A stretch of DNA of 64,000 nt from Paucibacter_B soli (GTDB lineage Bacteria; Pseudomonadota; Gammaproteobacteria; Burkholderiales; Burkholderiaceae_C), in NCBI RefSeq assembly GCF_037482845.1, contig NZ_JBBHJW010000007.1, positions 62,001-126,000 of the forward strand. Direction: 5' to 3'. The notes under the pieces were generated by a model. That model saw nothing but the letters and a program-made list of their open reading frames with translations, did not search any database and was not told the origin of the DNA. A program made the translations under genes and the position numbers. Positions 49,656 through 58,561 of the stretch are shown one piece after another (position 1 is the stretch's first letter; each line of letters starts with the position of its first letter).

Positions 49656-51257
49656 CTACCTGGCGCCCGCCATGCTCACCCAGGAGAGCTCCAGCCAGTT
49701 GTCGGCGCGATGCACCACATTGACCCCGGCGCGCGCCGCCCAGGGGATCACCTGACGGTGCAGCGGTATCAGCTGGATCTGCTCGCGGTATTCGGCCAGC
49801 GCCGCCTTGATCAGGGCCTCGCGCTTGCCGGCGTCGGGTTCCCTGCTGCTCTGCGCCGCCAGGCTGTCGAACCTGTCGTTGCGCGAACGACCGTAGTTGT
49901 AGGACCCCACGCCCTGCTCGCCCGGATTGCGCAGCACCGCGGTCAGCAAGGTCTCGGCATCGGTGATGGCGCCGCCCCAGCCGAGCATGTACATGCTGGT
50001 GTCGTACTTCTCGATCTTGGGGAAGTAGCTGACGCGCGGCATCGCGTTGACCCTGACCTTGACCTTGATCTGCGCCCACATGCTGGCCAGCGCCAGGCAG
50101 ATGGACTCGTCGTTGACATAGCGGTTGTTGGGGCAGTCCAGCGTGACCTCGAAGCCCTCCGGATAGCCGGCCTCATGCATCAGCCGGCGTGCCGCCGCCA
50201 GGTCCAGCGGCAGACGGGTTTCCAGCGCCGGATCGTTGTAGGCGCCCAGGGTGGAGGCGGTGATGCCGCCGGTGGGTGCCGAGAGCCCGTTCATCAGCTT
50301 GCTGCGGATGGCCTCGACGTCCACCGCCTGGTAGAGGGCGCGGCGCACGCGCAGGTCCTTGAACGGATTCCTGCCGTCGGGCACCTTGGCGTACTGCAGC
50401 TGCTCGCGCTGCTGGTCCATGCCGATGAAGACGATGCGGTTCTCCACCCCCTCGATCACCTTCAGCCCCGGCGTGGCGCGCAGGCGCGACACATCGCGCG
50501 GCGCGGGGTCGAGCACGAAGTCGATCTCGCCCGACACCAGCGCCGCCAGCCGCGTGGCATCGTTGCTGATGGGCGTGTAGATCATCTCCTGCACATTGCC
50601 CTCGTGCCGGTCCCACCAGGCGGGGTTGCGCTGCAGCACCGTCTTGATACCGGGCTGCCGCGTCACCAGGCGGTAAGGCCCGGTGCCATTGGCGTGCATG
50701 CCGGCGTAGGACTCCTCGCGGTTCTTGAAGTCCAGCGGCCGCGTGACCTTGTGCTTCTCGCACCAGCTCTTGCTCATGATCCACAGCGTGTCCAGGTGCT
50801 GCAGAAAGATCGGGTTAAAGCTGGCGAGCTGGAACTCCACCGTCAGCTCGTCGAGCTTGCGCGGCATGCCCACCGCATTGGCGTAGACGGCGATCTGCGA
50901 GCTCTGCTCCTTGGCGCGATTCACCGAGAACACCACGTCGTCGGCGCCGAAGGGCGTGCCATCGTGGAACTTCACGCCCGGCCTCAGCTTGACGCGCCAC
51001 AGCAGCGGCGCGATCTGGGTCCATTCGGTGGCCAGGCTGGGGGCAAGCTGCAGCTGCTTGTCGCGACGGGTCAGGCGCTCGTAGATCTGCCCGTTCATAT
51101 TGTTGGTCATGCTCTCGTTCTGAGAGTGGGGATCCATGGTCTGCGGATCACCCTGGCTGGCCCAGCGCAGGGTTTGCGCCGCGGTGCCCGCACTGGCCAC
51201 CGCACCCAGCAGCGCCACCAAGGCCCAAGCGCCCACCATCAGCACGCGATGCTTCAT
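49656..51257 (-). CDS. Oligopeptide/dipeptide-type binding protein (family 5), orphan
   Basis: 533 residues. Signal peptide (cleavage near GTA), then family 5 landmarks: LRWASQGDPQTMDPHSQN, WRVKLRPGVKFHDGTPFGADDVVFSV, NGTGPYRLV, DLRVRRALYQAVD. Such proteins feed Dpp/Opp/Ddp ABC transporters for peptides, glutathione or sugars. No permease or ATPase genes are present on either side. Confidence 0.92.
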   Translation of the reverse strand: MKHRVLMVGAWALVALLGAVASAGTAAQTLRWASQGDPQTMDPHSQNESMTNNMNGQIYERLTRRDKQLQLAPSLATEWTQIAPLLWRVKLRPGVKFHDGTPFGADDVVFSVNRAKEQSSQIAVYANAVGMPRKLDELTVEFQLASFNPIFLQHLDTLWIMSKSWCEKHKVTRPLDFKNREESYAGMHANGTGPYRLVTRQPGIKTVLQRNPAWWDRHEGNVQEMIYTPISNDATRLAALVSGEIDFVLDPAPRDVSRLRATPGLKVIEGVENRIVFIGMDQQREQLQYAKVPDGRNPFKDLRVRRALYQAVDVEAIRSKLMNGLSAPTGGITASTLGAYNDPALETRLPLDLAAARRLMHEAGYPEGFEVTLDCPNNRYVNDESICLALASMWAQIKVKVRVNAMPRVSYFPKIEKYDTSMYMLGWGGAITDAETLLTAVLRNPGEQGVGSYNYGRSRNDRFDSLAAQSSREPDAGKREALIKAALAEYREQIQLIPLHRQVIPWAARAGVNVVHRADNWLELSWVSMAGAR

Positions 51258-51329
51258 GCCCAGCCCCCCGAACGACGTCGTTGCGGCCGAGTGTAGGGAG
51301 TGCCTGCGCGCCGGCGCAGCGGGGCGACC

Positions 51330-52562
51330 CTAATGCGCAGCGGGGCGCGACCAGAGCTCTTCGATATGCGTAAAGCCCCAGTCGACCGGATTCTCGCGGC
51401 CGGTGATGCGATCGCTGCAGCCGGCTTGGGCCAGGTCCAGCAACTGCACAGGGATGGGCATCTGCGATTTGGTGGAGAAGAACACGCGCACCGTGGGCGT
51501 GGTCAGCGATGTCGGGCATTGGTCTATCACCACCGCCAGCCGGCCCGACTGCAGCCGCACCAGCGTGCCCACCGGGTAGATGCCCACACTGCGGATGAAG
51601 GCCTGGAACACCTTGGCGTCGAAATGTCCGGTCCATTGCGCCATGCGCGCGAGCGAATCGGCCGCGCCCCAGGCGGCTTTGTAGGGGCGCGTCGAGGTGA
51701 TGGCGTCGTAGACATCGCACACCGCGCCCATGCGCGCCAGCAGGCTGATCTCATCGCCCTTGAGCTTGCCCGGGTAGCCGCTGCCGTCGATCTTCTCGTG
51801 GTGGCGCAGGCAGACGTCCAGGGCCGCTTCGGGCACCATGCCGCCGGCCTTGAGCGCCTCGTAGCCACGCTGCGGGTGCGAGCGCATCACGTCGAACTCG
51901 GCGTCGGTGAGTGCGCCGGGCTTGTTGAGCACCGCCAACGGCATCATCATCTTGCCCACATCGTGCAGCAGGCCGGCCAGGCCCGCTTCGCGGGTCTGCG
52001 CCTCGCCGAAGCCCAGCTGGCGCGCCAGCGAGACCATCAGCGCGCACACCGCCACCGAATGCATATAGGTGTAGTCGTCCTTGGTCTTGAGGCGCGCCAG
52101 GCTGATCAAGGCGGAGGGGTTGCGTGCCACCGAGTTGGCGACCTCTTCGACCAGGGGCAGGCATTGCTCGGCATCGATGGCACGGCCCAGGCGCGCTTCG
52201 CCGAACAGCGACATTACCGCCTGCTTGGAGCGGTTCACCAGCAGGGCGGCGCGCTCCAGTTCGCCGCTCATGCTGACGCGTGCCGCTGGTGCTGGTGCTG
52301 GTGCTGGTGCTGGTGCTGGTGCTGGTGCTGGTGCTGGTGCTGGTGCTGTTGCCGATGCCGGCGCGGGCGCCGTCTCGACATCCAGGCCCTGCGACACGTC
52401 GATCACGCAGAACGTCACCTCGCTGCGCAGCAAGGCGTCCAGATCGCCCTGTTCGCGCAGCACGAATTTGGTCTTCCAGAAGGGGTGGGAGAACCACGAG
52501 CCCTCCAGCGACTGCACGAACATCCCGAGCTTGAGCTGGCTGATCGGTATCTTCTTGAGCAT
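51330..52562 (-). CDS. HD-GYP phosphodiesterase with variable Ala-Pro linker
   Basis: 410 residues. N-terminal DUF3391-like domain (MLKKIPISQLKLGMFVQSLEG, VIDVSQGLDVE), an Ala-Pro linker (about residues 65-93), and a C-terminal HD-GYP domain with HD at 200-201 and HHEKIDGSGYP at 254-264. Degrades c-di-GMP. The linker is encoded by an exact hexanucleotide tandem repeat, so its length could change by slipped-strand events without a frameshift. Start chosen at 52562. Confidence 0.92.
   Translation of the reverse strand: MLKKIPISQLKLGMFVQSLEGSWFSHPFWKTKFVLREQGDLDALLRSEVTFCVIDVSQGLDVETAPAPASATAPAPAPAPAPAPAPAPAPAPAARVSMSGELERAALLVNRSKQAVMSLFGEARLGRAIDAEQCLPLVEEVANSVARNPSALISLARLKTKDDYTYMHSVAVCALMVSLARQLGFGEAQTREAGLAGLLHDVGKMMMPLAVLNKPGALTDAEFDVMRSHPQRGYEALKAGGMVPEAALDVCLRHHEKIDGSGYPGKLKGDEISLLARMGAVCDVYDAITSTRPYKAAWGAADSLARMAQWTGHFDAKVFQAFIRSVGIYPVGTLVRLQSGRLAVVIDQCPTSLTTPTVRVFFSTKSQMPIPVQLLDLAQAGCSDRITGRENPVDWGFTHIEELWSRPAAH
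52285..52344. repeat. Ten-copy hexanucleotide repeat (GCTGGT)10
   Basis: Ten perfect copies of GCTGGT on the plus strand (GCA CCA codons on the coding strand), followed by a degenerate unit. It lies inside the HD-GYP gene and encodes about ten Ala-Pro pairs. Confidence 0.95.
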
Positions 52563-52634
52563 GACGCGGATGTCTGCGTTGGCGTACCGACCAGTATGCG
52601 ACGCCACGCCGCCAGCGTTCGCGCATTCAGACAC

Positions 52635-52660
52635 AAAAAAGCCGCCTGATTCGGCGGCTT
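52635..52660 (-). terminator. Terminator after the cytochrome c4 gene
   Basis: Stem AAGCCGCC / GGCGGCTT with loop GAATCA on the minus strand, then TTTTTT. It follows the cytochrome stop by about 45 bp and lies upstream of the HD-GYP start. Confidence 0.8.
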
Positions 52661-52704
52661 GATGCAAAAAAGTTTGCCGGGCCTCTCAACCAGGCAAGCA
52701 CGGC

Positions 52705-53349
52705 TCAGCGCATCTTGCTCTGCGGCACCGTGCGCAGTTCGCCCTGCAACGAGGCCAGGTACTTGGCGAGGGTCTTCAGCTCGTTGTGACTGAACTGCTT
52801 GACCTGCCCACCCATGATGGCGTTGCCACGGCCCACCACCGCACTGCCTTCGGTCTGGTAGGACTTCAACGCCACATAGAGGTAGTCGGCATGCTGGCCG
52901 GCGAGCTTGGGATAGGCGCCATCGACAGGCTTGCTGAAGTTGCCGCCGTGGCAGGAGGCGCAAGCGCCCTTGTCCAGCAGGGCCTTGACCTCGTCGCTGG
53001 GCGTGTTGATGGTCAGCGGCGCTTCGGGCGCCTTGGCCTGTTGCTCGTAGAAGGCCGAGATATCGGCGATGTCCGCATCGCTGAGCGACTGGGCAATGCC
53101 ACGCATGGTGGGATGCTTGCGCTCGCCCTTGGCATAGGCCGTCAGCGCGCTAGCGATGTACTTGGCGTTCTGGCCCGCGATCATCGGCACCTTGTGCACT
53201 TCGGGGAAGCTGGCCTGATAGCCGGGAATGCCATGGCAGCCAATGCACATGGCGACCTTCGTCTCACCGGCCTTCACGTCTTGAGCTTGCGCCAGACCAG
53301 CGGCGCAGGTGGTGGCGAGGGCGAGGGCAATATGCAGAAGTTTGTTCAT
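52705..53349 (-). CDS. Di-heme cytochrome c4
   Basis: 214 residues. Signal peptide ending AQA, then two class I c-type domains: heme motifs CIGCH at 35-39 and CASCH at 130-134, with candidate axial Met in HPTMRG and NAIMGG. A periplasmic electron carrier, commonly serving cytochrome c oxidases. Divergent from the MoxR gene. Confidence 0.93.
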   Translation of the reverse strand: MNKLLHIALALATTCAAGLAQAQDVKAGETKVAMCIGCHGIPGYQASFPEVHKVPMIAGQNAKYIASALTAYAKGERKHPTMRGIAQSLSDADIADISAFYEQQAKAPEAPLTINTPSDEVKALLDKGACASCHGGNFSKPVDGAYPKLAGQHADYLYVALKSYQTEGSAVVGRGNAIMGGQVKQFSHNELKTLAKYLASLQGELRTVPQSKMR

Positions 53350-53436
53350 GATCCCGAAAGTCTTGTTCTGACACCGGGGCGCATTATAGGCACCACCTTA
53401 TACTGGCCCGCCGCCTCTTTGGGTTTGATCTACACC

Positions 53437-54291
53437 ATGAAGTTTCAAGGTTCGGACCAGTACGTTGCCACCGCTGATTTGATGCTGGCGGTAAACGCCG
53501 CCATCGCGCTGCAGCGCCCGCTGTTGGTGAAGGGCGAGCCCGGCACCGGCAAGACCATGCTGGCCGAGGAGGTGGCCACGGCGCTGGACCTGCCGCTGCT
53601 GCAGTGGCACATCAAGAGCACCACCAAGGCCCAGCAGGGCCTGTACGAATACGATGCGGTGAGCCGGCTGCGCGACAGTCAGCTGGCCTCCATCGAGGGC
53701 TCGGACAAGGTCCGCAATATCGAGAACTACATCGTCAAGGGCGTGCTCTGGCAGGCCTTCACGGCCGACCAGCCGGTGGCGCTCTTGATCGACGAGATCG
53801 ACAAGGCCGACATCGAGTTCCCCAACGACCTGCTGCGCGAACTCGACCGCATGGAGTTCTACGTCTACGAGACGCGGCAACTCGTCAAGGCGAAGCACCG
53901 GCCGCTGGTCTTCATCACCTCCAACAACGAGAAGGAACTGCCCGACGCCTTCCTGCGTCGCTGCTTCTTCCACTACATCAAGTTCCCCGACGCGCCGACC
54001 ATGCAGCGCATCGTCGACGTGCATTTCCCCGGCATCAAGAAGGAGCTGCTCGCGGCGGCCATGAAGACCTTCTTCGACGTGCGCAACCTGCCGGGCCTGA
54101 AGAAGAAGCCCAGCACCTCCGAACTGCTGGACTGGCTCAAGCTGCTGGTGGCCGAGGACATCCCCACCGAGGCGCTGCAGAGCCAGGACGACAAGGTCGC
54201 GATCCCGCCGCTGGTGGGCGCCCTTCTCAAGAACGAGCAAGACCTGACCCTGTTCGAGAAGCTCGTCTTCATGCAACGCCACAACCGCTGA
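53437..54291 (+). CDS. MoxR family AAA+ ATPase
   Basis: 284 residues. Walker A GEPGTGKT at 33-40, Walker B LLIDEIDKAD near 114, sensor 1 TSNNEKELPDAFLRR, Arg finger nearby. MoxR ATPases act as chaperones for metal-centre or complex assembly and pair with VWA proteins; the VWA partner is at 58562-59743. The start overlaps nothing upstream; its stop overlaps the next ATG (TGATG). Confidence 0.92.
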   Translation: MKFQGSDQYVATADLMLAVNAAIALQRPLLVKGEPGTGKTMLAEEVATALDLPLLQWHIKSTTKAQQGLYEYDAVSRLRDSQLASIEGSDKVRNIENYIVKGVLWQAFTADQPVALLIDEIDKADIEFPNDLLRELDRMEFYVYETRQLVKAKHRPLVFITSNNEKELPDAFLRRCFFHYIKFPDAPTMQRIVDVHFPGIKKELLAAAMKTFFDVRNLPGLKKKPSTSELLDWLKLLVAEDIPTEALQSQDDKVAIPPLVGALLKNEQDLTLFEKLVFMQRHNR

Positions 54292-54518
54292 TGGGCAGCA
54301 AGCAAACCGAAGCCGCGCTGCGCGAGGGCCTGGCCGATGGCATAGGCTTTGTCGTCGGTGCCCTGGGCGGCTGGCTGCTGGGCCGGCAGTTCGGCCTGGA
54401 TTTCGTCAACACCCCAGGCTATGGCCTGCCGCAGATCGCCAGCCTGCTGCTGATCGTGGCCGGCTCGGGCCTGGGCCGCTGGCTGCTGCGCCGGCTGCTC
54501 ATCAAGAAGGACGCATGA
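54291..54518 (+). CDS. Small two-helix membrane protein
   Basis: 75 residues. Two hydrophobic segments (about 19-34 and 46-60) with a Gly-rich LGGWLLGRQFG turn and a basic C-terminus RWLLRRLLIKK. No family recognised. It overlaps moxR by one base and the GNAT gene by four, so it belongs to the MoxR operon. Confidence 0.7.
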   Translation: MGSKQTEAALREGLADGIGFVVGALGGWLLGRQFGLDFVNTPGYGLPQIASLLLIVAGSGLGRWLLRRLLIKKDA

Positions 54519-55129
54519 AGCCCTTGCCCGACATCACCCCGGCCATCACGGATTGGGTCACCCTGCAGGGCCAGCATGCCCGCCTGGAGCCCTTGCACAG
54601 CTCGCATGCCGAGGGGCTGGCCGAAGCCGCCGCCGATGGCGGCGTGCACCAACTCTGGTACACCGCGGTGCCGCATCCGGACAAGGTGGCGGCCGAGATC
54701 GAACGGCGCCTGGCCCTGCACGCGGCCGGCAGCATGCTGCCCTTCACGGTATTCGACGCCGCCGGCCGCATCGCCGGCATGACTACCTTGATGCACATCG
54801 ACCACGCCAGCCGGCGCGTCGAGATCGGCTCCACCTGGTACGCGCCGCGCGTGCAACGCACCGGCCTCAATACCCAGTGCAAGCTGATGCTGCTGACGCA
54901 TGCCTTCGAGACCTTGGACTGCATCGCGGTGGAATTCCGCACGCATCGCCTCAACACGCAGAGCCGGCGCGCCATCGAGCGCCTGGGCGCGCAACTGGAC
55001 GGCATCCTGCGCTCGCACCTGCGCACCGCCGACGGCAATCTGCGCGACACCTGCGTCTACAGCATCATCGCGCCCGAGTGGCCGACCATCAAAACCCATC
55101 TGCAGTGGCAATTGGCGCGACCGCGCTGA
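54515..55129 (+). CDS. GNAT family N-acetyltransferase (RimJ/RimL type)
   Basis: 204 residues. Typical opening VTLQGQHARLEPL, core TTLMHIDHASRRVEIGSTWYAPRVQRTGLNTQCKLML with the acetyl-CoA-binding loop, and TNLRTHRLNTQSRRAIERLGAQLDG-like end. Probably acetylates a protein N-terminus or small molecule. In the MoxR operon. Confidence 0.88.
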   Translation: MKPLPDITPAITDWVTLQGQHARLEPLHSSHAEGLAEAAADGGVHQLWYTAVPHPDKVAAEIERRLALHAAGSMLPFTVFDAAGRIAGMTTLMHIDHASRRVEIGSTWYAPRVQRTGLNTQCKLMLLTHAFETLDCIAVEFRTHRLNTQSRRAIERLGAQLDGILRSHLRTADGNLRDTCVYSIIAPEWPTIKTHLQWQLARPR

Positions 55130-55156
55130 CGCAACAACCCTTTGAAAGCCGCGACG

Positions 55157-57178
55157 ATGGCAAGCAAGAAGAAAAAAGACCTGTTCGACGTGGACGCCCT
55201 CTGGCAGCTGGAGCGCCTGGGCGCGCCCAGCCTCTCGCCCGATGGCGCACAGGCGGTCGTCAGCCTGGCCCGCTACGACATGGAGAAGAACAAGGGCAGC
55301 TCGACGCTGAGCCTGCTCTCGACCCTGGGCGGCGAGCCGCGCACCCTCACCAGCTGCGGCGAGAAGGACGGCGCGCCGCTGTGGAGCCCCAGGGGCGATC
55401 TGATCGCCTTCATGGCGCGCCGCGAACAGGAGGGCGCCAAGGACGAAGAGACCCAGCTCTATGTGATCCCGCCCGATGGCGGCGAGGCGCGGCGCGTCTC
55501 CAGCATTGCCACCGGCGTCGAGGCCTTCAAGTGGTTCCCCGACGGCCGCCGCATCGCCTTCATCTCCTGGGTCTGGCCCGGGCTGAAGGGCGCGGCCGCG
55601 CAGGCCAAGGCCCTGAAGGCTTTCAAGGATCGCAAGACCAGCGGCTATGTGACCTCGGAGGCGCTCTATCGCTACTGGGACCACCACATCCCGATGGGCC
55701 GGGTGGCGCATCTGCATGTGCTGGACATTGCCAGCGGCCGCACCCGCGACCTGTTCGAGGGCAGCGACTTCGAGCTCACGCGCGCCGAGCAGAGCGCCAA
55801 CAGCTTCGACATCTCGCCCGACGGCAAGCGCATCGTCTTCAGCTACGACCCGCATCCCGAGCAGCGCCTGGACCACTGCAACGCGCTGGCCGAGGTGGAC
55901 CTGCGCAGCGGCGCGATCCGCACCCTGCTGCAGGACGAGGCCTGGGATTTCACGGCGCCGGTCTACAGCCACGCCGGCCAGCATCTGGCCTTTCTGGCCA
56001 GCCACCAGGGCCTCAAGCACACCATGCCCAAACAGCTGGCGGTGCTGGACACGGCCGGCCACTGGGCCGTGCTGTCCGAGCATTGGGACCATGAGCCGGC
56101 CGCCCCGCTGCTGTGGGACGAGGACGATCTGGGTCTGCTGTTCTGCGCCGAGGACCGCGGCCGCCGCCATCTCTGGCGCTTCGACGTCAAGACCGGTGGT
56201 GCCTTCGTGCTGTTCCGCGGCGGCCATGCGGCCAGCTTCGCGCTGGAGGCCGGCACCATCGTCGTCAACCACGACGGCGTTCAACATCCCGCGCGCGTCT
56301 CGGTGCTCGAGGGCGAGGGCGACGAAGAAGGCCTGGGCGCCGTCTGGCGGCGCATCGAGAGCGTCAACGACAAGTTGCTGGCGCAGTACGCCTTCGGCAA
56401 GGAAGAGGAAGTCTGGTTCAAGGGCGCGAACGACGAGCAGGTGCAGATGTGGCTGATCTATCCGCCCGGCTTCAATCCGCGCCGCAAATACCCGCTGATG
56501 CATGTGATCCACGGCGGCCCGCACACCGCCTTTGGTGACAGCTGGCATTGGCGCTGGAACCACCAGGCCTTTGCCGCCCAGGGCTATGTGGTGGCCTGCG
56601 TGAACTACCACGGTTCGTCGAGCTTCGGCCATGGCTTCCTCGATTCGATCACGCAGCGCTGGGGCGAGCTGGAGTTGCAGGACATCGAGGCCGCCACCAC
56701 CCTGCTGCTCAAGAAGCCCTGGGCCGACAAGCAGCGCGTGTTCGCCACCGGCGGCAGCTATGGCGGCTATATGGTCGCGTGGATGAACGGCCATGTGAAG
56801 CCGGGGCGCTACCAGGCCTATGTCTGCCATGCCGGCTGCTACGACTGGCAGGCCATGTTTGCCGACGACGCCTACACCTGGCATGCCAAGGAGCTGGGCG
56901 CCTGGTACTGGGACGACCCGGCCCGCGTGGCCTCGCAAAGCCCACATGCCTTTGCCCAGCATATGCGGACGCCCACCCTGGTGATCCACGGCGCGCTGGA
57001 CTACCGCGTGCCCGATGCCCAGGGCCTGGCCTACTACAACACGCTCAAGGCGCGCGGCGTCGATGCCCGCCTGCTGTGGTTCCCGGACGAGAACCATTGG
57101 GTGCTGAAGCCGCGCAACAGCAAGCAGTGGTACGGCGAATTCTTTGGCTGGCTGCAGCAGTACGACCGCAAGCGCTGA
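55157..57178 (+). CDS. S9 family prolyl oligopeptidase-type peptidase
   Basis: 673 residues. N-terminal seven-bladed beta-propeller, C-terminal alpha/beta hydrolase. Catalytic Ser in GGSYGGY near residue 535, Asp in HGALDYRVPD near 617, His in DENHWV near 648. No signal peptide; the ATG at 55157 is chosen over an upstream TTG. Cleaves short peptides or acyl-peptides in the cytoplasm. Placed between the MoxR operon and the VWA gene, on the same strand. Confidence 0.94.
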   Translation: MASKKKKDLFDVDALWQLERLGAPSLSPDGAQAVVSLARYDMEKNKGSSTLSLLSTLGGEPRTLTSCGEKDGAPLWSPRGDLIAFMARREQEGAKDEETQLYVIPPDGGEARRVSSIATGVEAFKWFPDGRRIAFISWVWPGLKGAAAQAKALKAFKDRKTSGYVTSEALYRYWDHHIPMGRVAHLHVLDIASGRTRDLFEGSDFELTRAEQSANSFDISPDGKRIVFSYDPHPEQRLDHCNALAEVDLRSGAIRTLLQDEAWDFTAPVYSHAGQHLAFLASHQGLKHTMPKQLAVLDTAGHWAVLSEHWDHEPAAPLLWDEDDLGLLFCAEDRGRRHLWRFDVKTGGAFVLFRGGHAASFALEAGTIVVNHDGVQHPARVSVLEGEGDEEGLGAVWRRIESVNDKLLAQYAFGKEEEVWFKGANDEQVQMWLIYPPGFNPRRKYPLMHVIHGGPHTAFGDSWHWRWNHQAFAAQGYVVACVNYHGSSSFGHGFLDSITQRWGELELQDIEAATTLLLKKPWADKQRVFATGGSYGGYMVAWMNGHVKPGRYQAYVCHAGCYDWQAMFADDAYTWHAKELGAWYWDDPARVASQSPHAFAQHMRTPTLVIHGALDYRVPDAQGLAYYNTLKARGVDARLLWFPDENHWVLKPRNSKQWYGEFFGWLQQYDRKR

Positions 57179-57187
57179 GTCGCAGCC

Positions 57188-58468
57188 TCAATCCGGCTCG
57201 CCCTGCGCCCAGCCCACGTCGCCGCAAAGCACGCGCAGCCGCCCTTCCTGCCAATAGGCCAGCGAGACGGTCACGCACATGCGCGCGCCGTGCAGGCTGA
57301 GGTAGGGGCGCGTCACCTGCACCTCGCCTGGCGCCGAGATGGCGCGGCGGAAATAGGGGCGGCGCGCCCAGCGCGCGTCGCCGGCGCGCTCCAACGGTCC
57401 GAAGCGTTGGTCATGCGCCTGCTCCAGGCCCAGCGGTGCCACGCGCGCACCCATCTCACGCCCTTGTTCGTCGAGCAAATAGCAGAGCTGGGCGCCAGGC
57501 AGGTGCAAAAAGGCATCGCAGGCCTCGCGCAGCCCGCGCCCCTGCTGCAGCGGCTGCAGGGCCTGGGCCATGGCGCTTTGGTAGGGCGCCACGCGCTCTT
57601 GGTAAGCGGTGCGACCGAGCAGCTGGCGGCCGTCGAACAAGGCCCAGATGTCCTCCAGCTCCGCCGAGACGGCGCCGTCCGAGATCAGCTCGGGCTGCGG
57701 CCGGCCAAAGGCATAGCCCTGCACCAGGTCGATGTCGGCATCCAGCGCCAGATGCGCCTCGTCGCGCGTTTCCACGCCCTCCAGCAGCACCAGCGCACCG
57801 CACTCGTGCAGCAGCGAGACCATCTGCATCAGCACGCGCTCGATGCGCTTGGAGCCCATGGCACGCTGCAGCAGGCTGCGGTCCAGCTTGACGATCTCGG
57901 GCCGGATGCGCCAGATGCGATCGAAGTTGGAATGGCCGGCGCCGAAATCGTCCAGCGCCAGCAGGCAGCCGGTGGCGCGCGCGCTCTCTACCGCAGCCTC
58001 GAAGGCGGCGTCCTGCGCCATCACATCCTCGGTGACCTCGAACACCAGGCGCTGCATGGGCAGTCCCAGCTGGTGCACCACCTCCACCGCCTTGGCCAGC
58101 ATCTCGGCCTGGCTGGCGGCGTGCACGAACACGGCCGGGTGGATGTTGAGGAAAAGCCAGCAGTCCGGCACCTTCTGCTCGACGAAGTTGTGCACATGCA
58201 GCAGGCGGCACAGGCGGTCGAGCCTGACCTGCTCGTCGAAGCTGGCGACGCGCTCGAAGGCGCTGATCGGTGAAAGCGGCTGTCCGGCCGCGTCGCTCAC
58301 GCGTATCAAGCCCTCGTAGCCCACCGGCCGGCGGTGCGGGAAGCTGTAGATGGGCTGGAAGCTGCTGCGCAGCAGCAGTTCGCCCAGCCGCGCCACCCAA
58401 CGGCCCTGCTCGTCTTCCGAGATCGCGCCATACAGGGCCTGGAGCATCTGTTCGACTTCGATATTCAT
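57188..58468 (-). CDS. EAL domain phosphodiesterase with C-terminal sensory domain
   Basis: 426 residues. EAL domain with catalytic motif EGLIR near 52 (EAL reads EGL), EVTEDV near 144, DDFGAGHSN near 173 and LEGVETRDEA near 227. A C-terminal segment from about residue 280 resembles a sensory domain (Cache-like in pattern only). Probably hydrolyses c-di-GMP, if the EGL variant is active. It lies antisense between the S9 and VWA genes. Confidence 0.88.
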   Translation of the reverse strand: MNIEVEQMLQALYGAISEDEQGRWVARLGELLLRSSFQPIYSFPHRRPVGYEGLIRVSDAAGQPLSPISAFERVASFDEQVRLDRLCRLLHVHNFVEQKVPDCWLFLNIHPAVFVHAASQAEMLAKAVEVVHQLGLPMQRLVFEVTEDVMAQDAAFEAAVESARATGCLLALDDFGAGHSNFDRIWRIRPEIVKLDRSLLQRAMGSKRIERVLMQMVSLLHECGALVLLEGVETRDEAHLALDADIDLVQGYAFGRPQPELISDGAVSAELEDIWALFDGRQLLGRTAYQERVAPYQSAMAQALQPLQQGRGLREACDAFLHLPGAQLCYLLDEQGREMGARVAPLGLEQAHDQRFGPLERAGDARWARRPYFRRAISAPGEVQVTRPYLSLHGARMCVTVSLAYWQEGRLRVLCGDVGWAQGEPD

Positions 58469-58561
58469 CGCACATGCCTATGGCTGGGGTGCCTCATGCT
58501 ACCCCGCTCGGGCGGCGGTGCGCATGGATAATGAAGCGAAGCCCCCGAGCGCCGCCACACC

